Below the pieces are notes generated by a model, which was given only the letters and a program-made list of their open reading frames with translations, was not told the origin of the DNA and made no database searches. From Anisakis pegreffii (Eukaryota > Nematoda > Chromadorea > Rhabditida > Anisakidae): a stretch of DNA of 64,000 bases. The translations under genes and the position numbers were made by a program. Positions 1 through 20,098 of this stretch are shown here, piece after piece (position 1 is the first letter of the stretch; each line of letters starts with the position of its first letter). The DNA lies in NCBI GenBank assembly GCA_035041965.1, contig JAPYMA010003017.1, positions 124,001-188,000 of the forward strand, written 5' to 3'.

Positions 1-169
1 GCCATCAACTAACCGCATTTAAATATCCAAGTTAAAAAACACCGTCACAATGGCGTTCTATCATAAAATAACAACTGCACTCAACACTTATTCCCCGACC
101 CCGTCCATCACCCCATCCCACCTACAAATTACCCAAAATAGGTAATTTCATCCCTTATGGGAACCACTG
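1..169 (+). mobile_element. Right end of a hAT-like MITE (copy 1)
   Basis: This segment is closely similar to the right-hand part of elements at 22533-22877, 24638-25466 and 29900-30574. It ends in GGAACCACTG, matching the right terminus GAGAACCACTG of the other copies. The left part lies outside the window, so length and target-site duplication cannot be judged. Family assignment rests on the terminus resembling the hAT consensus CAGTGGTTCTCA. It probably sits in an intron or flank of the gene whose exon follows at 320. Confidence 0.7.
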
Positions 170-239
170 CTCTGTACATGTGAACATTAAAAGAGGCCCG
201 AAAATGCCTAATGACGGTTCAAAAGGTCTATGTTCGAAC

Positions 240-273
240 AACTTTGGTGACACTAATGAGTGTCACCAAAGTT
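240..273. repeat. Perfect hairpin, 14-bp arms and 6-nt loop
   Basis: AACTTTGGTGACAC and its exact reverse complement flank the loop TAATGA. No coding role is visible. Two more perfect hairpins with 6-nt loops occur at 12969-13000 and 29849-29880. Confidence 0.8.
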
Positions 274-319
274 AAGGATAATGTTCAAAGTATGTAAGGA
301 AGATTTTTTGAGTGGTAAG

Positions 320-459
320 AGAAGACAACGTCAAGTGTAAAAAGCAACAGAACGGTAACCGAGCGTTTGGAAGAGGAATATGGGCAGACCGAAAATGAGA
401 TGGAGGGACTAGATTTGCAAATTGACAGGTTAAGATTGGATACGGAAAGTGGAAAATGA
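320..459 (+). CDS. Possible 3' terminal exon of a gene entering from the left
   Basis: After an AG at 318-319, an open frame of 46 codons runs to TGA at 457-459. It encodes a hydrophilic, charged, coiled-coil-like stretch including VTERLEEEYGQTENEMEGLD followed by a Leu/Arg/Asp-rich end. The composition is typical of real protein, unlike the opposite strand here. The exon would enter in phase 2, so earlier exons should lie upstream of base 1, with the MITE in the intron between. I recognise no family. It could be a chance open frame. Confidence 0.35.
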
Positions 460-2307
460 TAATCAGTGATCTTCGTGATGCTATTAAAAGAGCTTTTGCT
501 CATGGTCAGTAACGGCATCTGAACAAATAGATCACTGCTTGAATTAGGTCGTTTTACGCCTCACGTCGCTACTTTTGGGATGAATTCGTGAAATAAGCCA
601 TATTCTTACGTTCACCTATTTCAACTCGAGCTAATGACACGTCGAATTATTTCGAAATTATCAATCAAGAGATCAACTCATGAAGTGTTCGCAGTCATTA
701 TTACAAAATCATATTCACACAATTTTGAGTTTTGCTAAAAATTTTTCAATCTCCAATCGCAACTCAATGAAAGAACACATTTCCAATTGTGACCTTTTAA
801 GTCGGTTTTCTTAAAAGGTTGAGACGACCTTTTAAGTCGTTTCTCTGGCGGAAATTGAATAGCATTCGAATGTAGCATTAACTGTTTAATTCAGAATGAA
901 ATTTATGCACGGCAACAAAATCCACGCAGCCACATTGATGTCGTGAGATTTTCATTACATCCACATTTCCGGATTTTCTTTCCAATAATGTGATGAAAAT
1001 TTATTCTGAACGAATTCAGAGAAATGGTGTGAAAATTCATTCTGAATGATGGTGATGACATTTCTGGATAGAAATTTTTATTTCATTTATTAGAAATTTT
1101 AATTTCTCCTGGATAGAAATTCATAGATCTATCGCTCTTTACTGCTGCTATTCACCACGACTGAGTACATCTCGAATAAGTTATTCGGTTACAGTGCTGT
1201 GTGATTTCGGTGATTTCGTGAGTCTAGATTTTCTTGAATATGGTGACGTTTTATAGATTGTAGCCAACAGAACGTACATTTGAATTTAATTGTTTTGCTG
1301 TAGATGTGATAGAGGATGATTGCCCAATTGTGCAATTGTGCACACAAAAATAGTTCACCGCAGTTAGTTGGAGATCAAGAGATAAATAGCAACTAAAAGA
1401 TCAATTTGTTCACAATTGCAAGAAATTCATCCGAATGACTTCCATGACTTTTCGGAAGGAAAGTTAGAGTGCTCATCGAGCTGAGCAAAAACCGGCTTCT
1501 ACAAGTTGCGGAATAATCAGGGGATAGCAGTTGTGAGGGGCAAAAGGGCTCAAATATAACCTACAAGTGGCTACAATATACTCATATGAGCTCTAGAAGT
1601 TGCCAGTAATCAAGAGAAGATTCGAATGGGGATTGAATGAGGAACCATATGAGTTCTTATTAGTAAAAGGAAATGAAAGTTGACTGAGACAGTTTCGGTT
1701 AGAGTTCATTTTCTGAGTGTCAGATCGAACATTAGGAGAAATGAAATCGAACCGAATCAAACGTAATGACGAACTGAGGATATCTGGTGCATGATCATGT
1801 TGTGCTGGTAAGTGGCTTGAAGTCGGTGAAGTCAGTTCGGTAAATACACCTAGAATATTATCAGTGAACTAAAATGATTTCAAAATAATCGTTGAATCTG
1901 TATAATACAATTTTTCATGACGATATTTGATAGTAATTATGGCTTATTGTCGCAAAAATACTCATCTGTTTGTTCATATCTCCGTTTCCGTTGATTTTCC
2001 TTTCATTTCATTCAATTAAATTCTTTTCGTTGATATTCTTCTCATTTTTATGAGAGCGTTCGCTCATTTTCAATCCCATTGTTAATTTTTCCTTCGCTCA
2101 AATATCTTGCTCATTATTCGATCAGACCGTTAAATTTTATGAGTTACGTGTGACAGTGCTTAATGTATTGTTCGAGTGTTTAGTGTCACAAACGAAAAGA
2201 TGTAATTGTTCAATTAACTGATATTTTGTGACGTGGTTATGAATAGTTACGTGCAGCCATTGAGGTATCCGAAACGAATCATGAAGTGACTTTCAGAGAG
2301 AGAGAGG
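460..2307. other. No gene seen
   Basis: AT-rich DNA without convincing exons. A small cluster at 791-840 holds two direct copies of GACCTTTTAAGTCG with an inverted copy of the core (CTTAAAAGGT) between them. A run of GA dinucleotides lies just before the start codon at 2308. Confidence 0.5.
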
Positions 2308-3534
2308 ATGATTTGCAAACTTATCTTATATTCAGCCATACTATCGTTCTTCTACGCGAAGCATGTGGTCAGCTCAATACGTTTACTCGATGATACTCCA
2401 CTTCGAGTTGCGAGGGTGCACTCTTACTTTGTTCATTCTCGTTTTGCTTCAGAGAAGCTTTAAGTCCAACCACTCAAGATCAAATACTTCAGTGCTTGCA
2501 CCTTTCATATAGATCATATTTGTCATATGGTATCATAAGTTAGTGTCAATGTTCTACATCGATACCTTCTCGCAATCGATCGTTGTCATTGACAAAACTA
2601 ACGGATGAGCAATATAAAAAACAATATAAAAACGGCCTCCATCATAATAACCGAACCGATATCAGTGATTCGAAATTCGAAATTCCTATTGCATCAAACG
2701 ATTGAATGAATGTTTATACGCTAGCAAGCGATCTCGAGCATTTGAAAAAGTATCTCGACGAGTGAGAAATTAATGTTCTGTAGAAAAAAGGATGTTGTCC
2801 TACAGGCAAAGAATTGAGCATGAAGCAGTTGACGAAAGTGTTGTGAACGTAGTCGGATGAAATTTTCAGGCATTTCCATACACATTATCACTGAATGGAC
2901 TATTGCGTTCACGTAATAATCACAGCAAAGCAGTCGTCAATAAAAACGATATCTCTCCACAACGGTCACAAATGAGCATTGATGAAATAAACGATCTTTT
3001 GCGTGAACTCGAAGCTGAACGGTTGATTGAACGTCAGAGGCGAAGTAAAGAAGACGGCATGTATCGTCGTAAGTGCTTCTTCATATTTCTGCGTTCAAAG
3101 TGTTCTGTGCTAAAGTTAAGTATATCAATAAGATTCAATATATGGTGTTCATTGCATAGTTTTTTAATGATAGTATGATTATCTATGGTAATTGTGAAGT
3201 TGTTCGTCATGAAAAACGTTTGCCGTAATAATGTCACACCAATAGGCGATGCGAATAGACGAAATTCGTTTTCCCAGACCATCTCGATATAAATCCAAAA
3301 ATCATATTCATTTGTGACAGTATGGTTTGTGCCCGTGAAAGAAGTCTATTCCCGGATTTTACATAGAATGTTCCCCCAAAAAATGACATATAATACATTC
3401 TCATCTCCGTAATTATTTATCGCATTGCTTAATTGTTAACATATCAGCAGTACATTAAAATGTAAACCAATAAACAACGAATCCGTTCAGGATATGCCTG
3501 TCGTTTCAAGTTCTGTCGTATTTTTGATGCCTGA
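2308..3534 (+). CDS. Candidate neuropeptide precursor with C-terminal cyclic peptide
   Basis: Three exons join in phase: 2308-2415, 2870-3068 and 3491-3534, giving 116 residues. Residues 1-23 look like a signal peptide (MICKLILYSAILSFFYAKHV, then VSS). The middle is hydrophilic and helical (SIDEINDLLRELEAERLIE) and is followed by two dibasic sites, RQRR and MYRR. After the last one the protein ends with YACRFKFCRIFDA and a stop. Two cysteines four residues apart suggest a disulfide-closed ring, as in urotensin II or, more loosely, allatostatin C. No Gly precedes the stop, so amidation is not expected. The exon 2 donor (GTAAGT) and exon 3 acceptor (TTCAG) are good. The exon 1 donor (GTGCAC) is weak, and a second phase-compatible donor lies at 2431. 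I do not recognise a named family. The organisation is seen directly; hormone function is inferred. Confidence 0.55.
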
Positions 3535-5159
3535 CTAGATGATGACGAGAAGAAGGTACAATCGGACGACGAAACGCATCACCGAAACGATTGAGATGGT
3601 CACAAATCTCAAACTCTCACACACACACACCAAACAATCGCGCATCATCCTGATCTGGTCATCGTGACACATTTGCTTCGAAACAATGAGTACCGTTTGA
3701 TGCTCAGTAAATTGTTTTGTAACACTTCTTTGCCGCTATCATCCAACACCAACCATTCAGTTTTGTTGCATACATCTCGAGATAAGATGTCTAACCAACC
3801 ATTCTGCGAAGCAATAAAACGTTGATTACATACTTTTTGTATGGTTCGTTCAATCACAACAACGCACTACTATGCAATAGCTCTAATTGTCAGTACTACT
3901 ACCGTATTACTAGCACATTAAATACCACAAAATGGTGATATTATTCACACAATTTACGGAGTGTCATTTCCGGAATGGCTTTACTCTTGATTAGTTATAT
4001 GTCATAACATTTGTTTATGATTCAGTTAATTGCATCACGCGGTGCACATTCACATTAACTGCGTCTTATTAAAATCACTCGAACGCAATTCAGATATGTC
4101 ACATTCTCTTGAACAACTGCGAATGCTATCTCAATTATACATTATTCAATAATCCCTCGAGTCCGATTGCAACTGAATCGAAACAATGCTTTCAAGTATT
4201 TCCGAACCAACCTTTGCATATAAATCAGATTCAACCTTTCCAACTATGCGTCCTAATGGCTCCAGACGTTTGATTGTAGTAAAGAACCCCAGTTCCGATC
4301 GTAAGCATGGACTTAAGCTTCCGGGCGATAGTTCATATGTTCTCACACGTTTACTTTAGTCTTTGAACGAACAATTTTTTGCGATGAATTAGCCGAGTGA
4401 GGAATGTGGTGTTGGTTGACTGGGCAATGCTCAACATTTGGAATGGAATATTTATTGAAAACATTAGAAACATTGATCACCTTTCAAATATCGTATTAAA
4501 ACAAACATCGCATTAAAACATTAATTTGATGAGGATAATCTGAATGAATGAATGAATTCATGTGGATAAAACAACCGATCACAGAACGCTTGAATAATAA
4601 TGAATAAAATGCATATTGTAATATAAATATGCTGCAATTTTAAAACGAGGCACATCATTCGAAGAGAAGGAGAGCATGCTAAATAGCTTGATAAACCGTA
4701 ACATAGAACAGAGCAAATATCCCAAAAAAAGAATTCAATAAATTCAGTGCAACGTCCACTTAAAACCACCGTTTACACGAACAGAGATGGGCATTTTCTC
4801 ACTTCTCTGTTCAACAAAAAAAAACCATGTTTTGAGAAACTGATATACTACAGGAATGACGAATCCCTTCAGTGGATGAAAACACTCGAGTGGAACTGCT
4901 CAGCAATCTTTGCAAGTTCTACTTGGAATGGTAAACTACTGCTGGCACTGAACAGCGGAAGACATTAAACAACTGAATAAATTATGATGGTAAAAATGAA
5001 TCTGATATTACAAACAAAACCAAAATACGAATAAAAGTGAATAATTGCGGAATAACATAAGAGGAGTAGATTGAGAAATTATGGCAAAATGGCAAACTGA
5101 TAAATTATATTGAGTGATGAGTGGGGATATGATAGCAGAATCAAAAGAGGATACTCCAC
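3535..5159. other. No gene seen; AC microsatellite
   Basis: Intergenic AT-rich sequence between the candidate peptide gene and the 3' end of GFAT. A short (AC)n run lies near 3617-3631. Open frames here (for example 4747-4968 on +) lack splice context, domain content or coding-like composition. Confidence 0.5.
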
Positions 5160-13324
<8,165 letters not shown>

Positions 13325-16300
13325 TTTTATTGCTGTTCTGGTGACTGACGACGGTATCGATGTTGATGAATTAAACCCACTTGAAACTGTAATTTATGCA
13401 ACGTTCTTATCAATTCAACACCACCATATACTCTTTTCTTATCATATCGTTTCGATTTCGAACACAACAACAAGATTTAGAGATTATAATAGAGAATCAG
13501 TGGACTACACTACAGATTTGGTAACGAAACCAGCAATGAATAATGTCCCAGCAACAGTAGTAAATTGCTATAACAACGTATAGTAGCACAGAACGTTGTG
13601 ATCGCATTAACAATGCGAACGAACGGTCGACATTCGGAATGGATATTTTAAGAATTAGCAGATGAGACGAACACCACAGCAACCACCACCCTGACCAGTC
13701 CCTCTTATGATCATTTGAGAATTCAACAAATACAGTTGAGATGCCACAAGGAATGCATTAAAAAATTCAATAAAACAATCAATAGCCACTATTCCACGAA
13801 TGAATCTTCGTGAAATGGCTTAATATCGCTCTCAAAATTTCGGCATCAAATAAATTTTCGTACTGGTTGCTGGCCATCTTAAATAATCCATATCAAATAT
13901 CAGACTAGAACGCATTCAGAACGCATTTTTTGTTGCATCGTAAAATCAAAAACTAGCAATTTGACTCATTAGACCATCAAATGAATCACACAACTCATCC
14001 AGCCGTCTCAGCTGTACATCTTCATCACATACACTGAGCAAACTGATCAAAAATCAGTTCTTCTAAAACGATTTTGTCAAAAAATTTTTGTTTTATGTAA
14101 AACAAGAATTTGCTCTTAAGAACCATTGGCAAAGAACAAAAACCAAATCATATACCTGTTTACATGGTAAATCAAATGGATTTACGTTGTAAATAAGTGG
14201 TTGTAATTGAAATAAATGACAAACAAAATTTGTACAGTTGTAATACACATTCATGATTAATTAGAGACGAACACGTTGATCGCTATGATAAGCTTTCGAT
14301 TAACTGTCATTTATCAGCATTATGTGAGGTTTGATTGGTGTTACGAGATGATGATCTCTTTAAAATACGACCACTGTTGAATGGAATTAGTCATTTCAGT
14401 TGAATCGACTGCACTTTGGTCATATGATTATCGAAAACGTTAGATGAGAGAATTAAATGAATTCAGTTGATTTACGACTGTTGCAATTGCAATGCACGCA
14501 TTCAGCTCCACGTTGCTCACATGAATTCGCATTGAACAATTCTTTGCTCTATTAACCGCAATACTGATTGATATTAACAACGATTTTATTGCAATACCAA
14601 TAATTATTATTGAGTAATTATTAATAAATCATATAATTATTAATAAAATGATTATTGTAATACTATGATATAATCAAGTTAAACAGAAAGACTCTTGAAA
14701 TGACTCATGTTCTAATTCGATATTCTGTTTTCAATCCATTGGATTGCATAGAACTCCAAATGAACATTATGAATGTCTTTTATCAATAATGAATTTTCTT
14801 CTTTTCACACTGTAATAAATTCATCAAGATTGCTCCGTTCTAGCCCCAAGTTCTATACTGAACGTACATGAACTTCCAAATCTGCCGCAAATTTTTAGAG
14901 TCAAAAAATTTCCAAGTTCTCCCAAATCCTTAAATGTCTTTACGTGGAAAAATCCACCATATCTACATTTTAAGCATCCAAATAGTCAACAATTATGGTC
15001 TTTGGTGAGATCATAGCATTCAGAGAATGATCTCTGAATTACCAGCAATCGATAGAACAAAAGTGCCTTCAGCAATTGAGTCATTAACGTATCCTTCATT
15101 AACAAATGCCAGCAATTAAACACACACACACATATTGATAAGTTGAATCATCGAGCTATGGTGTTTGAGCTTGTGAACGCTAGAGAATATGTTTAATTTA
15201 TTATCACTATTTAACGATAAGATAATTTATTTAGGAGCGGATGTTAATTATTAGCCTTGTTTTATGTGGAAGTTTCGATCAACAATTTTTGATCAGTAAT
15301 TTTCGATTACCGTTGTACATTTTAGGAAATTCCTTCGGACGAATCAAACAAAATACATAACTGAAACGAGTATAAGGCAGTTATTAAGTTCATCAGTACA
15401 AAGATGAAATGAAGATTCCATAGTGATATAACAGTTATAATAATAAAAATGTTTATGATGACAACAGTAATAATGATTAATCGGTGAATGATTTTGAATC
15501 AAATAATTTCGGTTGAACATTGGAGAAAAGTTCCCGTAGAAGCAACCAGCCAACACACCGAACAAGTATAACAATCAACCACTCGATAATGCCGAATTCG
15601 ATTAACCGAATCTCTATCGAAACAAACCAACGAACCATCCAAATAGATTACAACGAGAATAAAAGCGAAGATCACACTTATTACAGCAACAGTCATTCGG
15701 TTTATTTCACTGAATGATCGACAGGTGCAATGAACGTTAGAGAAGATACTAGAGAATATGAAGTAGATAACAATTCGATCATTCGATTTATGATTGTTGA
15801 GGTTAATGATGCGCTTTTATGAGATGATAATGATTGGCACTGGGCAGTGTTGATCCATCAAGAATGTTTTGACAGATACATACAATGATGCATCGATCTC
15901 TGCTTTTGTTTCGTCATGATTACGTTATCAATTTGAATTCACAGAATCATTATTCGAAATTGAATGCCTTCTGCAAAAAGCATTTACGGATTCAGTATTG
16001 AAGATATGGTTATGAATCCAATGTTGTTAACTTCATTTATTTGTTTCAATAGAGCCGAAAAAAAGAACATCAGCTTGATGTGATCAATTAGCGGGGCACA
16101 ATTGTGACAACAACAACAACAACAAAATAATGCTGAAATAATCTGATCACAAATTAGATATGATGGACAGCAAATAGTATGGTTGCAAAAACTGATAAAT
16201 GCGATTATTGATTTGGAACAAAGGCAAAAAAATTTTCATGCAAAAATGTTTGTGCATGAAACCTGCCAACGAGTTGTTCAGTTCGCAATGAGGCAGGCGT

Positions 16301-17283
16301 TAAAATAGCATTCAATCGAGAACGTTCTGTGGTTTTTGATTGATTCGTTGAATGGAATTTAACTGAAATAAATATGCTTTCACATGATAATGTTGAATTT
16401 CTCGTCGTTCAATCGCTTTTTGTGAGAGCATTTATTGTCCACGTTGCATTCACTCGAACGAATGCAATAATGATCAATCTGCTCCTATCGTGAAAACAAT
16501 ACGATGTTCGTTCGAATACAGAATGACAACAGCTGCATATGAAGATTCGTTGGAAACTAATTTGCAAAGCAAGCAACACTCGTGGTAATGTTTCGCATGG
16601 ATATGACTGATAAAACGAAAAATCACTCAATATCGGATCGAATGCACAGATATTTTATTCGAACAGAAAACAACATCATCCGGAAGTAAATCGTTAAATA
16701 ATTGGCGATAGCAAAACCAAAATCGACTCATAATGTGGCAGTGAAATCACTGATTTTCCAGTGATAAAGAAGATGGTCCTATTCGATTTCACGTGTAACC
16801 GGTTGATACAATTGATTCATTCACTTTTTTAATGATGATTTTAATAGATTGAATATTTATAACCGATATGCACCGTTGATTCATAATGACTGGATGATTC
16901 ATATGTAATGTCTCAGTGGATCCCGTAAACATGTCATAATAATTTGCACAAGAATATTATTACAATTATTTAAAACAAAACCTATCACATAAGAAACGCA
17001 GAACTAGAAACGAACAGGTTAAAGGTTCAGGTTTGCATTGGTATTGAATGTAACCTATTAGAAACGCAGTAGAGAAAGGTTTTTTTTGTCATATTTATGT
17101 TTGAGGAGTTTGTGATTGCAAAACCTTTTTGCACGTTTTATCGCGATCCGTTTCTTGAAGTAGTTTTTAAAAGATCAGCTACATTATCAGCTCATCATTT
17201 CATAAGTTCTTTTTTTTTCGAAAACCTTTATCTACTAATGAATGATGTTAAGCCACTTATATACATTTCTTGCTTGGTGAGTT
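13325..17283. other. Intergenic region, no gene seen
   Basis: Four kilobases between the GFAT start codon and the 3' end of the CHK kinase-like gene. It should contain the GFAT promoter, but I cannot point to a specific element. A CAA-repeat tract lies at about 16110-16127, and a short palindrome (TTCAGAGA-ATGA-TCTCTGAA) near 15010. Open frames are short and without splice or domain support. Confidence 0.5.
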
Positions 17284-20098
17284 TCAGTCTGTTCGCATGA
17301 ACGTATGGTTTTTGTGGAGCCATTCCGGGATGTCCTCTTCGAGAATTCTGATCGCGTCATCGATCGCCAATTGTGAACGCACATGCTGGTTCTCAGTTCG
17401 CGCTTCCCAAACTCGTTTCATGTTCTCATCTTCTAAGTTTTCATTTCGAAACAAGAAATTCCCACCCGCAACGAGCAGCAATGCTTGATAGACGAATAGT
17501 CTACGATATGACAGTACAACCTGAAATTTTTTGAAAAACATTTGTCGCGTGTTCGCAAATTTTGAGGTGTTCTTGTTGCGCGTGCATTGGTGATCAATCG
17601 AAAGGCTTGACGTTACGTCTCATCGGATAAACATTATTCTTGTGGGAAAGAGCGAAAAGATTGAACTACCGAAAGAAGCACATTCTCAACAATAGAAAAT
17701 AACGCGATCACCTGTTCTTTTGAATGTACGATATCTAAACTTCTTCGTTTCATTTCCCTCTGAAACGTTTCATAGTAAGCATTCAGCCCTACTTGTTCGA
17801 CCTCACGTCTGATATCTGCTTGACACGATGCGTATAGTCGAGCCAAATCTTCGCCCACACTTCCTGAAAGCCAATAGTTCTATGAGAATTTGATATCTGA
17901 ACTTCGAGAGTACAGTCCTTCAGATGGAACCGAACAGGAATCAGTCATTCATGGATGAGCATTTAGATATTAAACGCTACCGCTATGCGCTGCTTGCCAA
18001 TCAATGAAAGCAAGTGGTTCATTCCCAAAAGTGCCATCTTCATGTTTGTTGATGAATATATTATTGCTCCACATATCACCATGCACTATAATCGGCTTCA
18101 TTCCTGCAAAATTCAACTGAATTCATCCTCGCTCTATAAAACTTATCAATGCATTTTTTGTGCACCTCTTGCATCCTCATTGTCTCGAAAATGTCCTATA
18201 GTACTCCATTTTTTAAGGGAGTTCATCGTGCAGATATAAACTGAACACAGCTGCAACCCTTTATTCAAACTTCCACAAAAATCTGCCGACTTAATTTTTC
18301 ATGTGCTGTTGCATAAAACTTGGCTGCTCAAGTTCGAAATTTCTAATAATAAGGGAAACTACATGCAAAAAACAGAACAGAGTAATGATTGTGCTCACCA
18401 AGCTCTTTGTTAACACCGAAAAGGCAATATCTCACGAAATCACTCGTCTGCATTAAGTGCTTGATCTTGGCGAAATTGCTCAATCTGGACGCGTTTGGAT
18501 TCTGTTCCAAGCTAGCAAACGCTTTGAAAATATACACCATTGTATCGGCAGTTTGTTCACGTGCTTCCAGCTTCTTCATTTCCGTCTCTGAGAGACTCAT
18601 TGAATAGGCGTGCAGTCGTGCCAAACAACGAGAAATGTTGATCAACTGAATGTCAAAGGGAGTGAGTAAAATCAATTGTTGACACAACGTTCTTATGCGA
18701 TGAACATTTTCGAAGAATTCGCGATGAACCTTCTGATCACCACAATCATCATTCTAGGTGGTGAACCATCATTTGTTGGTTGAACAAAATCAGCCGCTTG
18801 TTCGTTGTAAGTTTGAAATATCTTGTCGCATTTCACCTGTTATACTGTAGTAATATGAGAAACGTATGCAAATCACATGATAAAACTGAGCTAGAGAATA
18901 CCTGTTCAACAGTGAATGACCTATAGAAAGGTACATTAGCGGCCTTATCGCCTAAGTATTCCATGAGAATGGCGCCTCGCTCTCTGTCTGGAACGATATC
19001 CTTCAAAGCGAATATCCTTGGCATTGGCATGCCGTTACGGTAATGCTTCGAATACATTTCACACTCTCGAGCATGTCCCATCAGAACAGCACTCTATAAC
19101 GACGAATCTCAATTTGCAGCATTTGCTCTGGGAGTTCCCTCCTGAATACCGCATTCAGCGTTACAATGTGATGCAATTCCATGGACTCGTTCAACTCGAA
19201 CAATAATTAATCTGTGCTTGATCGCCATCTCAGATCGATCGTATTGATCATAAAAAGACTCACTGATCTGAATAACATACTTTCACGTTATCGACCACTG
19301 CATCGGCATTCTGTTCTCCTCCAACTTGCACCTTTGCTGAGAGAATATCCACAGTTGGTACCTTCATTACCACCCGGTAAGCTTTACCGTCACTGAATTC
19401 CATTGTAAGCATATAAATTTTCGACGCAAATCCTTTGCCATCGCCTATTGTTCGAAACGAAATCTGAGCACAGTGCTTCTTCATACGGCTTGCATCTTAC
19501 AGTTAGCAGCTGTTATCTCTTCTCACTTTTACGATAAAACACAAAATTGCTATCAGTTTTCTGTATGAACTTCTGGTGAAAGTGACAAAAATTAAATTCA
19601 TATTGCAAATATTGCATCGAAAAGAATCTTGTTCGCAAACTTATTCAAGTTGCTCAATGAAACTTTTGAAAATTCTCGTATACAATTATGAGAATTTCGT
19701 TGTTGATTTTTCACAAACCTGAGTTCGATTATGGGATTTATTAACGAACAGAAAGACATTTATGAAGATATGTACGATGAGAGGAACGAAATCAAGAGAG
19801 TGAAAAAAGAAACACAAACATATTGCAGACGCCTTCGCCCTGCAGTAATACTCTTCCAAACGTAATCGTTTTCATTCAGGTGTTTCAACACCCAAGCAAA
19901 TGTGAATTCTGTATTATCAATGTGTTGTCTTTCAGGACTCGTCACCGGTATTTTTTCCATTGCTGGCATTGTTTGAGCGCACTTCTGGTTTGTTCGTGAG
20001 CTAATCGCCTCACAACTGCTGCAATCGCATACACATACGCTCAGTTTTCTAAGGCACTGAGTACAAGTGAAAATAGGCGAAAACCACGAATCGTACAT
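17284..20098 (-). CDS. CHK kinase-like (DUF1679, choline-kinase-like fold) protein
   Basis: Member of the aminoglycoside/choline-kinase-like family expanded in nematodes; substrate unknown. Seven phase-consistent exons: 20098-19820, 19463-19281, 19093-18902, 18645-18399, 18103-17981, 17863-17712, 17520-17284, giving 470 residues from the first ATG. Conserved blocks are IGDGKGFASKIYMLTMEF near the N-lobe, VMKVP with the probable ATP-site Lys, ILMEYLGD hinge, LARLHAYS, then the catalytic VHGDMWSNNIF (Brenner motif, Asp base and Asn metal ligand) and FIDWQAAHSG. The C-terminal helices end in FMRTD. The first 43 residues are Cys-rich (FTCTQC, VCVCDCSSC) and unlike the family. A start at Met44 (19969) would give 427 residues, the usual length. 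The exon 1 donor (GTTTGT) is weak. Family assignment is firm; function is not known. Confidence 0.88.

Noticed and set aside
18720..18840. Possible extra CHK exon reading VKCDKIFQTYNEQAADFVQP
   Set aside because: The flanking exons join directly in phase (VEQ to LINISRC) and match the family without it.
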